From Planctomycetales bacterium (GTDB lineage: Bacteria; Planctomycetota; Phycisphaerae; SM23-33), in the NCBI GenBank assembly GCA_030592655.1, contig JAUVIQ010000003.1:1-42941 (forward strand): 42,941 nucleotides of DNA, given 5' to 3'. A model generated the notes under the pieces. The model worked only from the letters and a program-made list of their open reading frames with translations. It was not told the origin of the DNA and ran no database searches. Positions 23,599-30,976 of the stretch are shown here, piece by piece. Position 1 is the stretch's first letter, and the number at the start of each line of letters is the position of its first letter. The translations under genes were made by a program, and so were the position numbers.

Positions 23599-23733
23599 AT
23601 GGGACATAAACGAAGCAACGGAAAACTCGGGTGGCGTAACAAGAAGGCCAATCACGGTATCAAACCTCACAAGGGTCTTGAAAAGAGCCGCTTTAACCGC
23701 CAATTCCGCAAGAAACGCAACCTCCCGGTGTAA
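23599..23733 (+). CDS. Very small, strongly basic conserved-looking protein
   Basis: 44 residues starting MGHKRSNGKLGWRNKKANHG and ending RKKRNLPV, with about 16 Lys/Arg and only one acidic residue. There is no signal peptide, transmembrane segment or Cys. The composition resembles small ribosomal proteins or other RNA-binding peptides, but I cannot match it to a named family. The ATG is 18 nt after the AATTCGTGT hairpin; the ribosome site is weak (GTGGAATAGAA). Codon use is normal, with synonymous-looking third positions, which favours a real gene over chance. Downstream is 127 bp with no feature, then hicB. Confidence 0.6.
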   Translation: MGHKRSNGKLGWRNKKANHGIKPHKGLEKSRFNRQFRKKRNLPV

Positions 23734-23860
23734 GCAAAAATACCCAGAGATGAGCGATACGTAGTATCCCTTTGGGAAGCGAATCTCCGGGAATGCACAT
23801 CAAACCCAAAGTTCTTGACGACTCGGCATCCGGGTATCTACAATCATGGTGAGGTAAGTC

Positions 23861-24067
23861 ATGAAATTAATCGTAACTCTTGAGCGCGACGAGAGCGGCA
23901 TGATCGTTGCGGAGTGCCCTTCCATCCCGGGATGTGTTTCTCAGGGTGCTACTGAAGACGAAGCCATTGCCAACGTCCGCGAGGCAATCCTGGCCTGCCT
24001 CGAAACCCGCGCCGCCAACGGTATGCCATTAACTGTGGCGATACGCGAAGTCGAGGTCGTGGTGTAA
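23861..24067 (+). CDS. hicB: HicB-like antitoxin
   Basis: 68 residues with the compact HicB/UPF0150 fold: MKLIVTLERDESGMIVAECP, then SIPGCVSQGATEDEAIANVREAI. This short form lacks the C-terminal DNA-binding domain of full HicB, so it should neutralise HicA by covering its active site but may not repress transcription by itself. The ribosome site GGTGAGG precedes ATG by 7 nt. The stop TAA shares its last A with the ATG of hicA, so the pair is translationally coupled in the antitoxin-first order. Confidence 0.9.
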   Translation: MKLIVTLERDESGMIVAECPSIPGCVSQGATEDEAIANVREAILACLETRAANGMPLTVAIREVEVVV

Positions 24068-24288
24068 TGCCCAAATTGCCCGTGGTTTCCGGCGCTGAGG
24101 CTGTAAAGGTTTTCGAACGGGCCGGCTGGCACAAAAACCGCCAACGAGGCAGCCATGTCGTTATGCTCAAGCCGGGCCATATTGCCAGCCTCTCCGTTCC
24201 CCAGCACCGCGAACTTGCTCCCGGCACATTACGCTCGCTCATCAGAGCCTCCGGAATGACAGTCGGGGAATTCATCGACCTCCGGTAA
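24067..24288 (+). CDS. hicA: HicA-like mRNA interferase toxin
   Basis: 73 residues with the double-stranded-RNA-binding-like fold of HicA: SGAEAVKVFERAGWHKNRQRGSH, then PGTLRSLIRASGMTVGEF. His30 in RGSHVVM is the catalytic His of the family, which cleaves mRNA and tmRNA. The length is typical and the protein is complete. It overlaps hicB by 1 nt. Confidence 0.92.
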   Translation: MPKLPVVSGAEAVKVFERAGWHKNRQRGSHVVMLKPGHIASLSVPQHRELAPGTLRSLIRASGMTVGEFIDLR

Positions 24289-24353
24289 CAAGGGATGCCA
24301 TAGGTCGCAGTGGCTTGCCGGACTATAAGGTTTTCATTGTCGTGACGAAGAAA

Positions 24354-24815
24354 ATGAAACCGATTCGAAGCGCACCTAAGGCGATTATTGTTGAGGATGG
24401 GCGTCTGCTGGCGTTGAAGATGCAGGACGCCGAGGGCGTCTGGTACATGCTTCCCGGCGGCGGCCAGCAGGTGGGCGAAACGCTCGACGAGGCGCTGAAA
24501 CGCGAATGCCGCGAAGAACTGGGCGTCGATGTCGAAGTAGGCAAATTGCGATTCGTCCGCGATTACATCGGTAAAAACCACGAATTCGCCGACGAAGACG
24601 GCGACGCTCACCAGGTTGAGTGCATGTTCGAATGTCGCATTATCGACCCCGCAGGCCTCGGCAACGGCGCCAAGCCGGACCCGGGCCAGGTCGGCGTAGA
24701 ATGGTTGCCGGCTGAAACGTTAGAAGAGTATCGCCTGTATCCCAAGGCCTTGCGCCCGCTGATAAAACGCATGGACACCGAGCCGCTGTCGGTCTATATG
24801 GGTGATGTGAATTGA
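24354..24815 (+). CDS. Nudix hydrolase
   Basis: 153 residues from the ATG at 24354; an in-frame TTG at 24315 would add 13 residues but has no better ribosome site. The complete Nudix box G-x5-E-x7-REUxEExGU spans about residues 35-57 (GGQQVGETLDEAL then KRECREELGV). These enzymes hydrolyse nucleoside diphosphates linked to a second group, using metal held by the REEL glutamates. The substrate cannot be read. It lies 65 bp after hicA and may be co-transcribed. It ends convergent with hepT, 83 bp apart. Confidence 0.9.
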   Translation: MKPIRSAPKAIIVEDGRLLALKMQDAEGVWYMLPGGGQQVGETLDEALKRECREELGVDVEVGKLRFVRDYIGKNHEFADEDGDAHQVECMFECRIIDPAGLGNGAKPDPGQVGVEWLPAETLEEYRLYPKALRPLIKRMDTEPLSVYMGDVN

Positions 24816-24898
24816 GACCCTATCTTCTGCGGTACACGTCGCAATGGTGGGCGATCTTCAAGACCGGCGCGACAATAACGCTACACGAGAAGAGGATA

Positions 24899-25228
24899 TC
24901 AGGATTCCAGGAGTTGGCGGATCGCTTCACGAAGGACGGGCAGATGGTTCTCAATGATGTTCCAGACTTCGTTGAGATCGACGCCCATATAATCGTGGAT
25001 CAGGACATCTCGAAATCCCGCCACGTCACGCCAGACAATCTCAGGCCGCTTTTGCTTCGTGGCTTCGCTGATTCGTTTGGTCGCTTCGCCGATGATCTCG
25101 AAGTTGCGGATGATCGCATCCTGCGCCATTGGATTCTGCATGAACTCATCCCGCCCGCCGGCGCTATAGGCGTCCACCTTCTCGATGGCCTCTGCGATAT
25201 GTGTCAGATATACATGGTCGTCTTTCAC
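24899..25228 (-). CDS. hepT: HepT-like ribonuclease toxin (DUF86)
   Basis: 109 residues, starting at GTG 25228. HEPN-domain helical protein with the R-x4-H-x-Y motif: Arg73, His78, Tyr80 in GFRDVLIHDY. HepT homologues are HEPN ribonucleases whose Tyr in this motif is AMPylated by the partner nucleotidyltransferase MntA, which silences them (established for HepT/MntA). It overlaps the upstream gene by 4 nt (GTGA), with GGAGGTGG ahead of the start, so translation is coupled. All motif residues are intact. Confidence 0.92.
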   Translation of the reverse strand: MKDDHVYLTHIAEAIEKVDAYSAGGRDEFMQNPMAQDAIIRNFEIIGEATKRISEATKQKRPEIVWRDVAGFRDVLIHDYMGVDLNEVWNIIENHLPVLREAIRQLLES

Positions 25229-25749
25229 AGGGGCGCCACCTCCCGGAGAATACGGTCCCGAAGGGTATGATGCAGTGCATTCTCGTTAACGACGTCAACC
25301 TTGCGTCCCAGCAGGTCTTCCAGGTCATGGATCATCCCGATGCGGTCCAGCAGGGAGCGGTCCTGCTCCATTCGCACCAGAAGGTCCAGGTCGCTTTGCT
25401 CCGTCGCATCGCCGCGTACGAACGAGCCAAAGACGCGAACATCCCGTGCGCCGTGCCGCGCGGCAATGTGGAGAATCGCGTCGCGCTTCTTGCGAATGCC
25501 GTCCAGCGAGACCATAACCTGTTCCTTTTTCAGAGGGATATTCCGCCCTCGTTCCTTGCGGGCCTTGCGGGCGTCGGCGAGGTCAATCTCATCTTCCAGA
25601 CGCTGGAGGGCCTCCAAGTCGTCCACCGGCACAACGGCAAAGGCCGGTTTGCCGTTCCGGCTGACAACAACCCGCTCGCCGCGATGCTGAACCCTGCCGG
25701 TAATATCCGACAACTCCCTGCGAAATTCCCGTAGTGCGCACGAATCCAT
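25225..25749 (-). CDS. Fusion of Phd/YefM-like antitoxin and MntA-type nucleotidyltransferase
   Basis: 174 residues. Residues 1-72 resemble Phd/YefM antitoxins (LREFRRELSDITGRVQHRGE, then VVVSRNGKPAFAVVPVDDLEALQRLED), which bind DNA and repress their own operon. Residues 79-174 are a minimal nucleotidyltransferase: Gly108-Ser109 in VRVFGSFVRGD and Asp120-x-Asp122 in SDLDLLV. Free MntA proteins usually start near MVSLDGIRKKRD, which is Met79 here (ATG at 25515), with AAGGAACAGG just upstream, so an internal start could yield a separate MntA. The partner hepT follows with a 4-nt overlap. The fusion joins a transcriptional antitoxin module and an enzyme antitoxin in one chain. Confidence 0.85.
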   Translation of the reverse strand: MDSCALREFRRELSDITGRVQHRGERVVVSRNGKPAFAVVPVDDLEALQRLEDEIDLADARKARKERGRNIPLKKEQVMVSLDGIRKKRDAILHIAARHGARDVRVFGSFVRGDATEQSDLDLLVRMEQDRSLLDRIGMIHDLEDLLGRKVDVVNENALHHTLRDRILREVAPL

Positions 25750-25783
25750 TATTCAATCCCCTGTTCCCGGTCAACAAAAGTTC

Positions 25784-25817
25784 AACTGTTTTCACTGTTT
25801 AATAAGTTACAACAGTT
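25784..25817 (-). promoter_or_regulatory. Candidate operator of the Phd-NTase/hepT operon
   Basis: AACTGTT at 25784-25790 and its complement AACAGTT at 25811-25817, separated by 20 bp of AT-rich DNA, lie 35-68 bp upstream of the operon start. The half sites also recur loosely (CACTGTT at 25793). Such spaced inverted repeats suit binding by a dimeric Phd-like N-terminal domain. No clear -10/-35 pair can be fixed. Confidence 0.4.
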
Positions 25818-25885
25818 TATCGGACATGTCAAGTGAAAAATTCGTTAAAAAAGAATGGTGCGGGGCATAAAAATCCTGAAATGAT

Positions 25886-27190
25886 TCACATCTTTTCCAT
25901 CGCATCCTTCACTTCGCGTGAGAGTCTTACCGCGCACCAGCGTTTCCCGCACATTGCGCAGTAGTCTTCGTCCGCGGGTAAGTCTCTGTGGTGTATGTCC
26001 TTTGCGGCCTCGCCGTCAAACGCCAGTTCAAACTGTTTCGCCCAGTCGAGTTCTGCCCGCGCGTCGGAGATGGCGTCGTCGCGGTCCCGCGCGCCGGCTC
26101 TGCCGTGGGCAATATCGGCGGCGTGTGCGGCTATCCTGTAAGCGATGCAGCCGGTGCGGACGTCCTCCGGCGTCGGGAGCGTAAGATGTTCTGCCGGCGT
26201 TACATAGCACAAAAACGACGCGCCGTAATAAGCCGCCATAGTTGCGCCTATCGCAGAAGTAATGTGATCGTAGCCGGGGAAAATGTCGGTAACTATGGGG
26301 CCTAGAACGTAGAACGGCGCGCCGTCGCAGAGTTGCTCCTGGCGCTTCATGTTCATTTCTATCTGGTCGAGCGGAATGTGTCCGGGTCCTTCGACCATGC
26401 ACTGCACGCCGGACGCCCGCGCCCGGGCCACCAGTTCGCCAAGCGTCGCCAGTTCGGCGAATTGGGCGTCGTCCGAAGCATCGGCAAGGCAGCCGGGACG
26501 CAGGCCGTCGCCCAGTGAATACGTTACGTCATACTCGCGGCAGATGGCGGAAATTTCGTCGAACATCTCGTAGAGCGGGTTCTGACGGTTGTGGTGCAAC
26601 ATCCACTTTCCCAGCAGACTCCCGCCGCGAGAAACGATGCCCATCTTCCGAGGCTTGACCAAATCCAGATGCTCACGCAGCAGGCCGGCGTGGATCGTAA
26701 AGAAATCGACGCCCTGGGAAGCCTGTTTTTCAATCGTCGCCAGCATCTGCTCATACGTCAGGTCTTCGATGTCTCTTCCGGCGATCATCGAATATATCGG
26801 GACCGTACCGATCGGGACGGCGGCATTGGAGATCAGATGCGTGCGGATTTCGTCCAGGTCCCCGCCGGTGGAGAGGTCCATGACGGCGTCGGCTCCGTAT
26901 CGGACAGCCCACTGCAACTTCGTCAATTCCAACTCCTGGCAGGAACTGTCAGGCGAGGCTCCAATATTGGCGTTAATCTTAACGGTCGCCGCCCTGCCGA
27001 TACCGATCGGGTCGAGTTTGACGCCCGTTTCGGCGTTACCTGTAAGATGCAGTCGATTGGCGGGGATAACAAGTCGGCCTGCGGCGACCTCGGCGCGGAC
27101 TTCTTCGGCATCAAGCCGCTCGCGCCGGGCGACTCGTTCGATTTCCGGCGTGATTTTACCGGCAACAGCCTGTTGGTATTGCGTTGTCAT
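25886..27190 (-). CDS. thiC: Phosphomethylpyrimidine synthase ThiC
   Basis: 434 residues, the usual length of the shorter ThiC form. A radical-SAM enzyme that converts aminoimidazole ribotide into HMP phosphate for thiamine synthesis. Diagnostic stretches: VKINANIGASPDSS, GADAVMDLSTGGDLDEIR, VEGPGHIPLDQIEMN and the C-terminal cluster motif Cys411-x2-Cys414-x4-Cys419 (DYCAMCGKRWC) that holds the 4Fe-4S cluster. The ATG at 27190 lies about 100 bp after a TPP riboswitch, so expression is shut down by thiamine pyrophosphate. No other thiamine gene is in the window. Confidence 0.97.
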   Translation of the reverse strand: MTTQYQQAVAGKITPEIERVARRERLDAEEVRAEVAAGRLVIPANRLHLTGNAETGVKLDPIGIGRAATVKINANIGASPDSSCQELELTKLQWAVRYGADAVMDLSTGGDLDEIRTHLISNAAVPIGTVPIYSMIAGRDIEDLTYEQMLATIEKQASQGVDFFTIHAGLLREHLDLVKPRKMGIVSRGGSLLGKWMLHHNRQNPLYEMFDEISAICREYDVTYSLGDGLRPGCLADASDDAQFAELATLGELVARARASGVQCMVEGPGHIPLDQIEMNMKRQEQLCDGAPFYVLGPIVTDIFPGYDHITSAIGATMAAYYGASFLCYVTPAEHLTLPTPEDVRTGCIAYRIAAHAADIAHGRAGARDRDDAISDARAELDWAKQFELAFDGEAAKDIHHRDLPADEDYCAMCGKRWCAVRLSREVKDAMEKM

Positions 27191-27220
27191 TTTGGGACTC
27201 TATTCTCTTTCCGGCGGCGC

Positions 27221-27253
27221 AAAAGTAAAGCCGCTTCAGGTCGATGAAGCGGC
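27221..27253 (-). terminator. Riboswitch-controlled intrinsic terminator upstream of thiC
   Basis: On the minus strand, GCCGCTTCA and TGAAGCGGC form a 9-bp stem with a 6-nt loop (27230-27253), followed by the U-rich TTTACTTTT (27221-27229). It sits between the TPP aptamer and the thiC start, the expected place for the expression platform. Confidence 0.8.
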
Positions 27254-27287
27254 CGGTGAGTATCCTGCTTTACTTAAACACGCGCCG

Positions 27288-27380
27288 ACTCGCTTCCCTA
27301 CGCAGTTCACGCTCGCCTGGGCGGGCATTTACCGGTCAGGTTCAAAGGGTCATTCTCAGTCCGTAAGGACGCCCCTAGCA
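27288..27380 (-). promoter_or_regulatory. TPP riboswitch aptamer (THI element)
   Basis: The minus strand carries the conserved blocks in order: TAGGGGCG, then CTGAGA, ACCCTTTGAACCTGA, a variable stem with AATGCCCGCC, and GTAGGGAAGC. These are the core binding segments of the TPP riboswitch. With the terminator at 27221-27253, binding of TPP should end transcription before thiC. Confidence 0.93.
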
Positions 27381-27410
27381 AACCTCATTTTTATAAACAA
27401 CAACAAATCT

Positions 27411-27520
27411 CACCGCAGAGATCGCAGAGAACGCAGAGAACAAATAAAAAAACTTTTTTGTTTCTTTTCTCTGCGGTCTCTGCGTGCTCCCCTTGGGACG
27501 GCGAACAGCCGCCTGCGGTG
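27411..27520. repeat. Low-complexity intergenic hairpin (CGCAGAGA words)
   Basis: The left arm CACCGCAGAGATCGCAGAGA (27411 onward, 9-nt period) pairs with TCTCTGCGGTCTCTGCG at 27467-27484 and with CTGCGGTG at 27513-27520. The right arm is interrupted by a block, CTCCCCTTGGGACGGCGAAC and onward (27487-27512), that has no counterpart on the left, so it looks like a later insertion. The region lies between the lipoprotein gene promoter side and the thiC leader. Confidence 0.8.
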
Positions 27521-27546
27521 AAATTCTTCTTTTGTATACTCTTACT

Positions 27547-28278
27547 TTACCATTCCACTTTCCGGTATTCCACTTCCAGCACCGGCGTATCTCCGATAAG
27601 CACATTCTTGCCTATCTTCCTGACCGAAATTCGCACAGGAAACACCATACCGTTGGGAAACATTTTCCATGAATAGACTGTTACGGTCCCGTCGCCGCCG
27701 GCTTCATCCGCCCCAGCCGTTATCATCTTCAGCGCGTGCGTCTGGGCGTCGAAGTAATACGCCTTCACTCCGGCTGATCCACCGGTAACGCTTACGCGGA
27801 TCAGGTCCTGGCCGTTAATCCGTACTCGCTCTGTAGCAGCGATTTTCTCCTCGCCGACGCAGAGATTCATCGGGCCTCGAACGCGGTGCAGAATAGTCTG
27901 CAATGATTCAACCAAATCTTCTCTTCTTTCAGACGATTCTGCGAAACCCTTCGACTTGAATTGAGAATCTCCATCCCCGTCAACCGCCGCTGTCCAACTT
28001 CCCTCTGCCGTTCGCGCCGAAGCCAGAATTACGTCCTTTTCCAGTTTGATAACCTGGTGCTGCTCGTTAATCATCGCCTTTCCGGTATCGTCGTAAATGC
28101 TGACAACGGCAACCGCTTCGATGGAACCGACCGACCGCCACCTGCCGATACCGCCCATCGCGTCGATGCTACCGGCAACCACGTCGCGGGCCGGGCCTAA
28201 TTTATACCTCGCATACGGATCGGCACAGCCTGATACCACCAGAGAACCCAAAGCCGCTAACATAATAATTTTCTTCAT
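27547..28278 (-). CDS. Outer-membrane-type lipoprotein, LolA/DUF6503-like
   Basis: 243 residues from the ATG at 28278 (MKKIIMLAALGSLVVSGC), with GGAG 9 nt upstream; an in-frame ATG six codons earlier is less likely. Lipobox VSGC with Cys18. The mature part (DAMGGIGRWRSVGSIEAVAVVSIYD, then AYYFDAQTHALKMI) resembles the half-barrel lipoprotein families that handle lipids or lipoproteins (LolA/LppX-like), common in planctomycetes. That is a weak pattern match, not an identification. It stands just downstream of tRNA-Arg on the same strand. Confidence 0.65.
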   Translation of the reverse strand: MKKIIMLAALGSLVVSGCADPYARYKLGPARDVVAGSIDAMGGIGRWRSVGSIEAVAVVSIYDDTGKAMINEQHQVIKLEKDVILASARTAEGSWTAAVDGDGDSQFKSKGFAESSERREDLVESLQTILHRVRGPMNLCVGEEKIAATERVRINGQDLIRVSVTGGSAGVKAYYFDAQTHALKMITAGADEAGGDGTVTVYSWKMFPNGMVFPVRISVRKIGKNVLIGDTPVLEVEYRKVEW

Positions 28279-28315
28279 TTTCGCCTGCTCCTGCATATCG
28301 CAATTACCGTCGCAT

Positions 28316-28389
28316 CATCCCCGACAGGATTCGAACCTGTAACCTTCGGCTCCGGAGGCCGACGCTCTATCCAATTGAGCCACGGGGAC
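28316..28389 (-). tRNA. tRNA-Arg (anticodon CCG)
   Basis: 74 nt and a full cloverleaf: acceptor GTCCCCG with CGGGGAT, D arm GCTC/GAGC, anticodon stem TCGGC/GCCGA around loop CTCCGGA (anticodon CCG, reads CGG), and T arm ACAGG-TTCGAAT-CCTGT. The discriminator is G and the CCA tail is not encoded. Confidence 0.96.
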
Positions 28390-28451
28390 CCGATTGCAGT
28401 ATCGATTTTCGCATCAGTCCAACGACAAGTCAATAGCGCTGCGACAGGCTT

Positions 28452-28793
28452 CTAAGCGGAGCGTTGCCTTCCAATGCCCAGCATCTGCCCGGCAAGTTCG
28501 GGCTGCTGATCAAGAAGTCGCAAAAAACGAAGCGCACAACCGGAGGGGCTGGAACGACCTTGCTCCCATGCGTGAACCGTTTGAGGAGCAGCGTTTATCA
28601 GTTTGGCAAATACACCCTGACTCATGTGCAGTTTCTTCTTTCGCAAAGCGGTAATCTGCTTCGGCGTCATCGGTCGGGGCGGATCAGGCAGTCTGACCGT
28701 GCGAGTCTCCAGGGTAATCTCTCCATGCGAGTGAGAAATCGCCTGTTCCAAACCGGACTTGAGATTTTCAAAAGCCGTTTTCCCTGACATCAT
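28452..28793 (-). CDS. HigA-like helix-turn-helix antitoxin
   Basis: 113 residues. A C-terminal XRE-type helix-turn-helix (about 50-100: ALRKKKLHMSQGVFAKLI, NAAPQTVHAWEQGRSSPSG) follows an N-terminal arm. The form matches antitoxins of the HigA/MqsA-like group encoded after their toxin. It overlaps the upstream toxin gene by 4 nt (ATGA). It probably represses the operon through the palindrome at 29138-29160. The identity as antitoxin rests on size, order and domain. Confidence 0.85.
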   Translation of the reverse strand: MMSGKTAFENLKSGLEQAISHSHGEITLETRTVRLPDPPRPMTPKQITALRKKKLHMSQGVFAKLINAAPQTVHAWEQGRSSPSGCALRFLRLLDQQPELAGQMLGIGRQRSA

Positions 28794-29125
28794 TTACTCC
28801 CGTGTATTTTGTCCAGTTGTCGCTTGAGTTGTTTGATTATCTTCAACTCGGACTGATTGAAATCCGCTCGTTGCCTCTTACCCAATGCCGAAAGAAGGTA
28901 AGTTACACCGGCATCGGGATAATCCGCAAAAAGAACACGAACGCCGCCTCGCTTACCACGACCGGCAGCGCCACAGCGTATCTTTTTTATCCCTCCGCTA
29001 CCCGGCACTATCGCTCCGTAACCTTGCATTACCTGTTTTTCCATCTCACGAACTTGTTCATCCGATACGCCATTGGCCTCAAACACCTGCCTGACCTGAC
29101 CGCTCTCGACGAATTCACGCTTCAT
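28790..29125 (-). CDS. RelE/HigB-like toxin
   Basis: 111 residues of the RelE/HigB fold type: GGIKKIRCGAAGRGKRGGVRVLFADY, then YLLSALGKRQRADFNQSELKIIKQL. This matches the HigB2-like toxins (ribosome-dependent mRNA interferases) that have the K-IR and G-GVRV strands and the K-x-x-R-x-D-F/L turn. Toxin first, antitoxin second is the usual HigBA order. The ATG at 29125 lies 13 bp from a perfect operator-like palindrome. Confidence 0.88.
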   Translation of the reverse strand: MKREFVESGQVRQVFEANGVSDEQVREMEKQVMQGYGAIVPGSGGIKKIRCGAAGRGKRGGVRVLFADYPDAGVTYLLSALGKRQRADFNQSELKIIKQLKRQLDKIHGSK

Positions 29126-29137
29126 TGTCCAATTCCC

Positions 29138-29160
29138 GCTATACTAATTATTAGTATAGC
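29138..29160. promoter_or_regulatory. Perfect 23-bp palindrome, operator/promoter of the higBA-like pair
   Basis: GCTATACTAAT, a central T, and ATTAGTATAGC are exact mirror complements. TATACT within it is a good -10 on the minus strand, so the binding site would cover the promoter. The position, 13 bp before the toxin ATG, fits autoregulation by the helix-turn-helix antitoxin. Confidence 0.75.
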
Positions 29161-29220
29161 GCACATTCAGGGCACAAGCAAGTAGTAATATAAAAAGTCT
29201 GGAAAATATCCCCGTCATAC

Positions 29221-29256
29221 CGCCGGTTGGAATAGTCGGTCCTGACCGGCGTTTTT
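29221..29256 (+). terminator. Terminator-like hairpin with U-run between higBA and tig
   Basis: CGCCGGT (29221-29227) pairs with ACCGGCG (29245-29251) across a 17-nt loop and is followed by TTTTT on the plus strand. No plus-strand gene lies upstream (the neighbours are minus strand), so it either ends an unannotated short plus-strand transcript starting near the 29138 palindrome or is fortuitous. Confidence 0.5.
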
Positions 29257-29305
29257 GTTATCCGAGTTTCGTCGCGACATTTCAACGGTTTTGTCGATTG
29301 AGGCG

Positions 29306-29334
29306 TTGACGCCGACAATTAAATCGCTTACAGT
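29306..29334 (+). promoter_or_regulatory. Sigma-70-like promoter of tig
   Basis: TTGACG (29306-29311), a 17-bp spacer and TACAGT (29329-29334). Transcription would start near 29341, giving a leader of about 64 nt. Confidence 0.55.
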
Positions 29335-29404
29335 CAGCCCGCTGTAAGGGGTCATGTGAATCCCTTTGTAAATTGGTGAAGATAGAACTGGAACTGATAT
29401 TCAA

Positions 29405-30847
29405 ATGACTGAAGAAACCAAAAACGCACCGGAACAGGATACGCCCACAGACGACAGCGTCGCTGTGGACAATAACACCGAAGCCGTCGAGTCCGAAGAG
29501 GCCAAACTGCCCGATAACACGGTAACGACCGAAGACGTCGGAACACTGAAGAAGAAGGTTACCATCCAGGTTCCGCGGAAGACAATCGACGCGAAATTCG
29601 ACGAGATGTTCGGCGAACTCAACAGAACGGCCCAGGTACCGGGCTTCCGCATCGGGCACGCCCCGCGACGACTCATCGAAAAACGCTTCGGTAAAGACGT
29701 AGCCGACGACGTCCGAAACGCCATCGTCGGCGAGGCCGTCGGCGACGCGCTGGAAAATGCCGATTTCAAAACCATCGGCGAACCGGAAATCAAACTCGAC
29801 GAGATAAAACTTCCCGAAAAAGACGATATGACCTTCGACTTCGAAGTGGAAGTCGTGCCGGAATTCGACCTGCCGGAATACAAAGGAATCGAAATCAAAC
29901 GCCCCGCCATCGAAATTACCGATGAGCACGTCGAAAAATTCCTGACCAATTACCAGCAGCGATATGGGCGGCTTAAACCAACCGATACGCCCGCTGAAAA
30001 CGGCGACCTGATTATCGCCGACGTGAAAGTTACCGGCGATGGTATCGACCAGGACCTCCCTGACGCTGAACTACGCGTAGCCCCCGCCCAGATCGAAGGC
30101 ATCATCGTCGAAGACCTCGCCAAGGCGCTCGCCGGTAAAAAGATCGGCGACTCCCCGTCCGTGAAGACCACCGTCCCAGCCGCACATCCGAACGAGGACT
30201 GGCGCGAAAAGGAAGTTACCATCACGTTCGACATCAAAGAAATCAAGCGTCTGGAACTTCCGGAACTGAACGAGGAATTCGCCAAACAGGAAGGGTTCAA
30301 CTCATTGGATGAAATGCGCGAGGCATTCCGCGAGAGATTCCAGGCCCGTGCCCCGTTCGAGCAGCAGCGGGCGATGCAGGATCAGGTTCGAGGCTTCCTG
30401 ATGGAAAACGCCAGTTTCGACCTGCCCGAAGGACTCTCGCAACGTTACGCCAACCAACTGCTGACGAGGCGGTCCGTGGAGTTGATGAACTCCGGCGTAC
30501 CGAAGGACCAAATCGCCCAAAACCTCCAGGAACTCCAGGCCGCCGCTACTGAACAGGCTACCGGTGAACTGAAACTCTCGTTCATTCTGGGAAAACTGGC
30601 TGAAGCCGAGGAAATCGAGGTGGACGAAGGCGAAATCAACGCCCGAGTCGCCCAGGTCGCCGCACAGTATGGCCGACGACCCGAACGCCTCCGACACGAA
30701 ATGGAAAGCGAAGGGAAACTCGACCATCTCGTTACCGCGATAATAGAAGAAAAGGCCATCGCGAAGGTGCTGGAACAAGCCAATATCGTCGATACCGAAC
30801 CGGAAAAAGATAAAGAGAAAACCGACAAGGACAAGAAAAAGAAATAG
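29405..30847 (+). CDS. tig: Trigger factor
   Basis: 480 residues, about 50 longer than the E. coli protein. Ribosome-associated chaperone and peptidyl-prolyl isomerase. Residues 1-45 are an acidic disordered extension not found in the canonical form. The ribosome-binding domain follows (VTIQVPRKTIDAKFDEMF, and the signature PGFRIGHAPRRLIEKRFG). A PPIase-like domain lies at about 195-285 (AENGDLIIADVKVTG), then the helical C-terminal cradle, ending in a Lys/Glu/Asp-rich tail KDKEKTDKDKKKK. It is followed by two clpP genes in the same direction, a common tig-clp arrangement, here without clpX in view. Confidence 0.96.
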   Translation: MTEETKNAPEQDTPTDDSVAVDNNTEAVESEEAKLPDNTVTTEDVGTLKKKVTIQVPRKTIDAKFDEMFGELNRTAQVPGFRIGHAPRRLIEKRFGKDVADDVRNAIVGEAVGDALENADFKTIGEPEIKLDEIKLPEKDDMTFDFEVEVVPEFDLPEYKGIEIKRPAIEITDEHVEKFLTNYQQRYGRLKPTDTPAENGDLIIADVKVTGDGIDQDLPDAELRVAPAQIEGIIVEDLAKALAGKKIGDSPSVKTTVPAAHPNEDWREKEVTITFDIKEIKRLELPELNEEFAKQEGFNSLDEMREAFRERFQARAPFEQQRAMQDQVRGFLMENASFDLPEGLSQRYANQLLTRRSVELMNSGVPKDQIAQNLQELQAAATEQATGELKLSFILGKLAEAEEIEVDEGEINARVAQVAAQYGRRPERLRHEMESEGKLDHLVTAIIEEKAIAKVLEQANIVDTEPEKDKEKTDKDKKKK

Positions 30848-30935
30848 ATAGCAGGATTACAGGGATTTTCTTTTATTTTTGTCCTGTAATCTTAAAATCC
30901 CTACTTGCCACGCCGTAGCTTTGGCGAAGGCGGGT
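30848..30935. repeat. Intergenic hairpin between tig and clpP, with dispersed repeat words
   Basis: AGCAGGATTACAGGGATTTT (30850 on) and GTCCTGTAATCTTAAAATCC (30883 on) contain complementary words in imperfect order, related to the CAGGGAT family at 22600 and 36036. It is followed by GCCACGCCGTAGCTTTGGCG, a word seen dispersed in many bacterial genomes, and by GCGGGTAATCCCGC (30931-30944), which occurs in the mirrored form at 9113-9126. Confidence 0.65.
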
Positions 30936-30976
30936 AATCCCGCTATTCTTCTTCAGAATCAGAGGAATCAAAGAAC

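Noticed and set aside
24315..24353. TTG start for the Nudix gene
   Set aside because: No ribosome site and no homology in the 13 extra residues; the ATG at 24354 was chosen, with some doubt.
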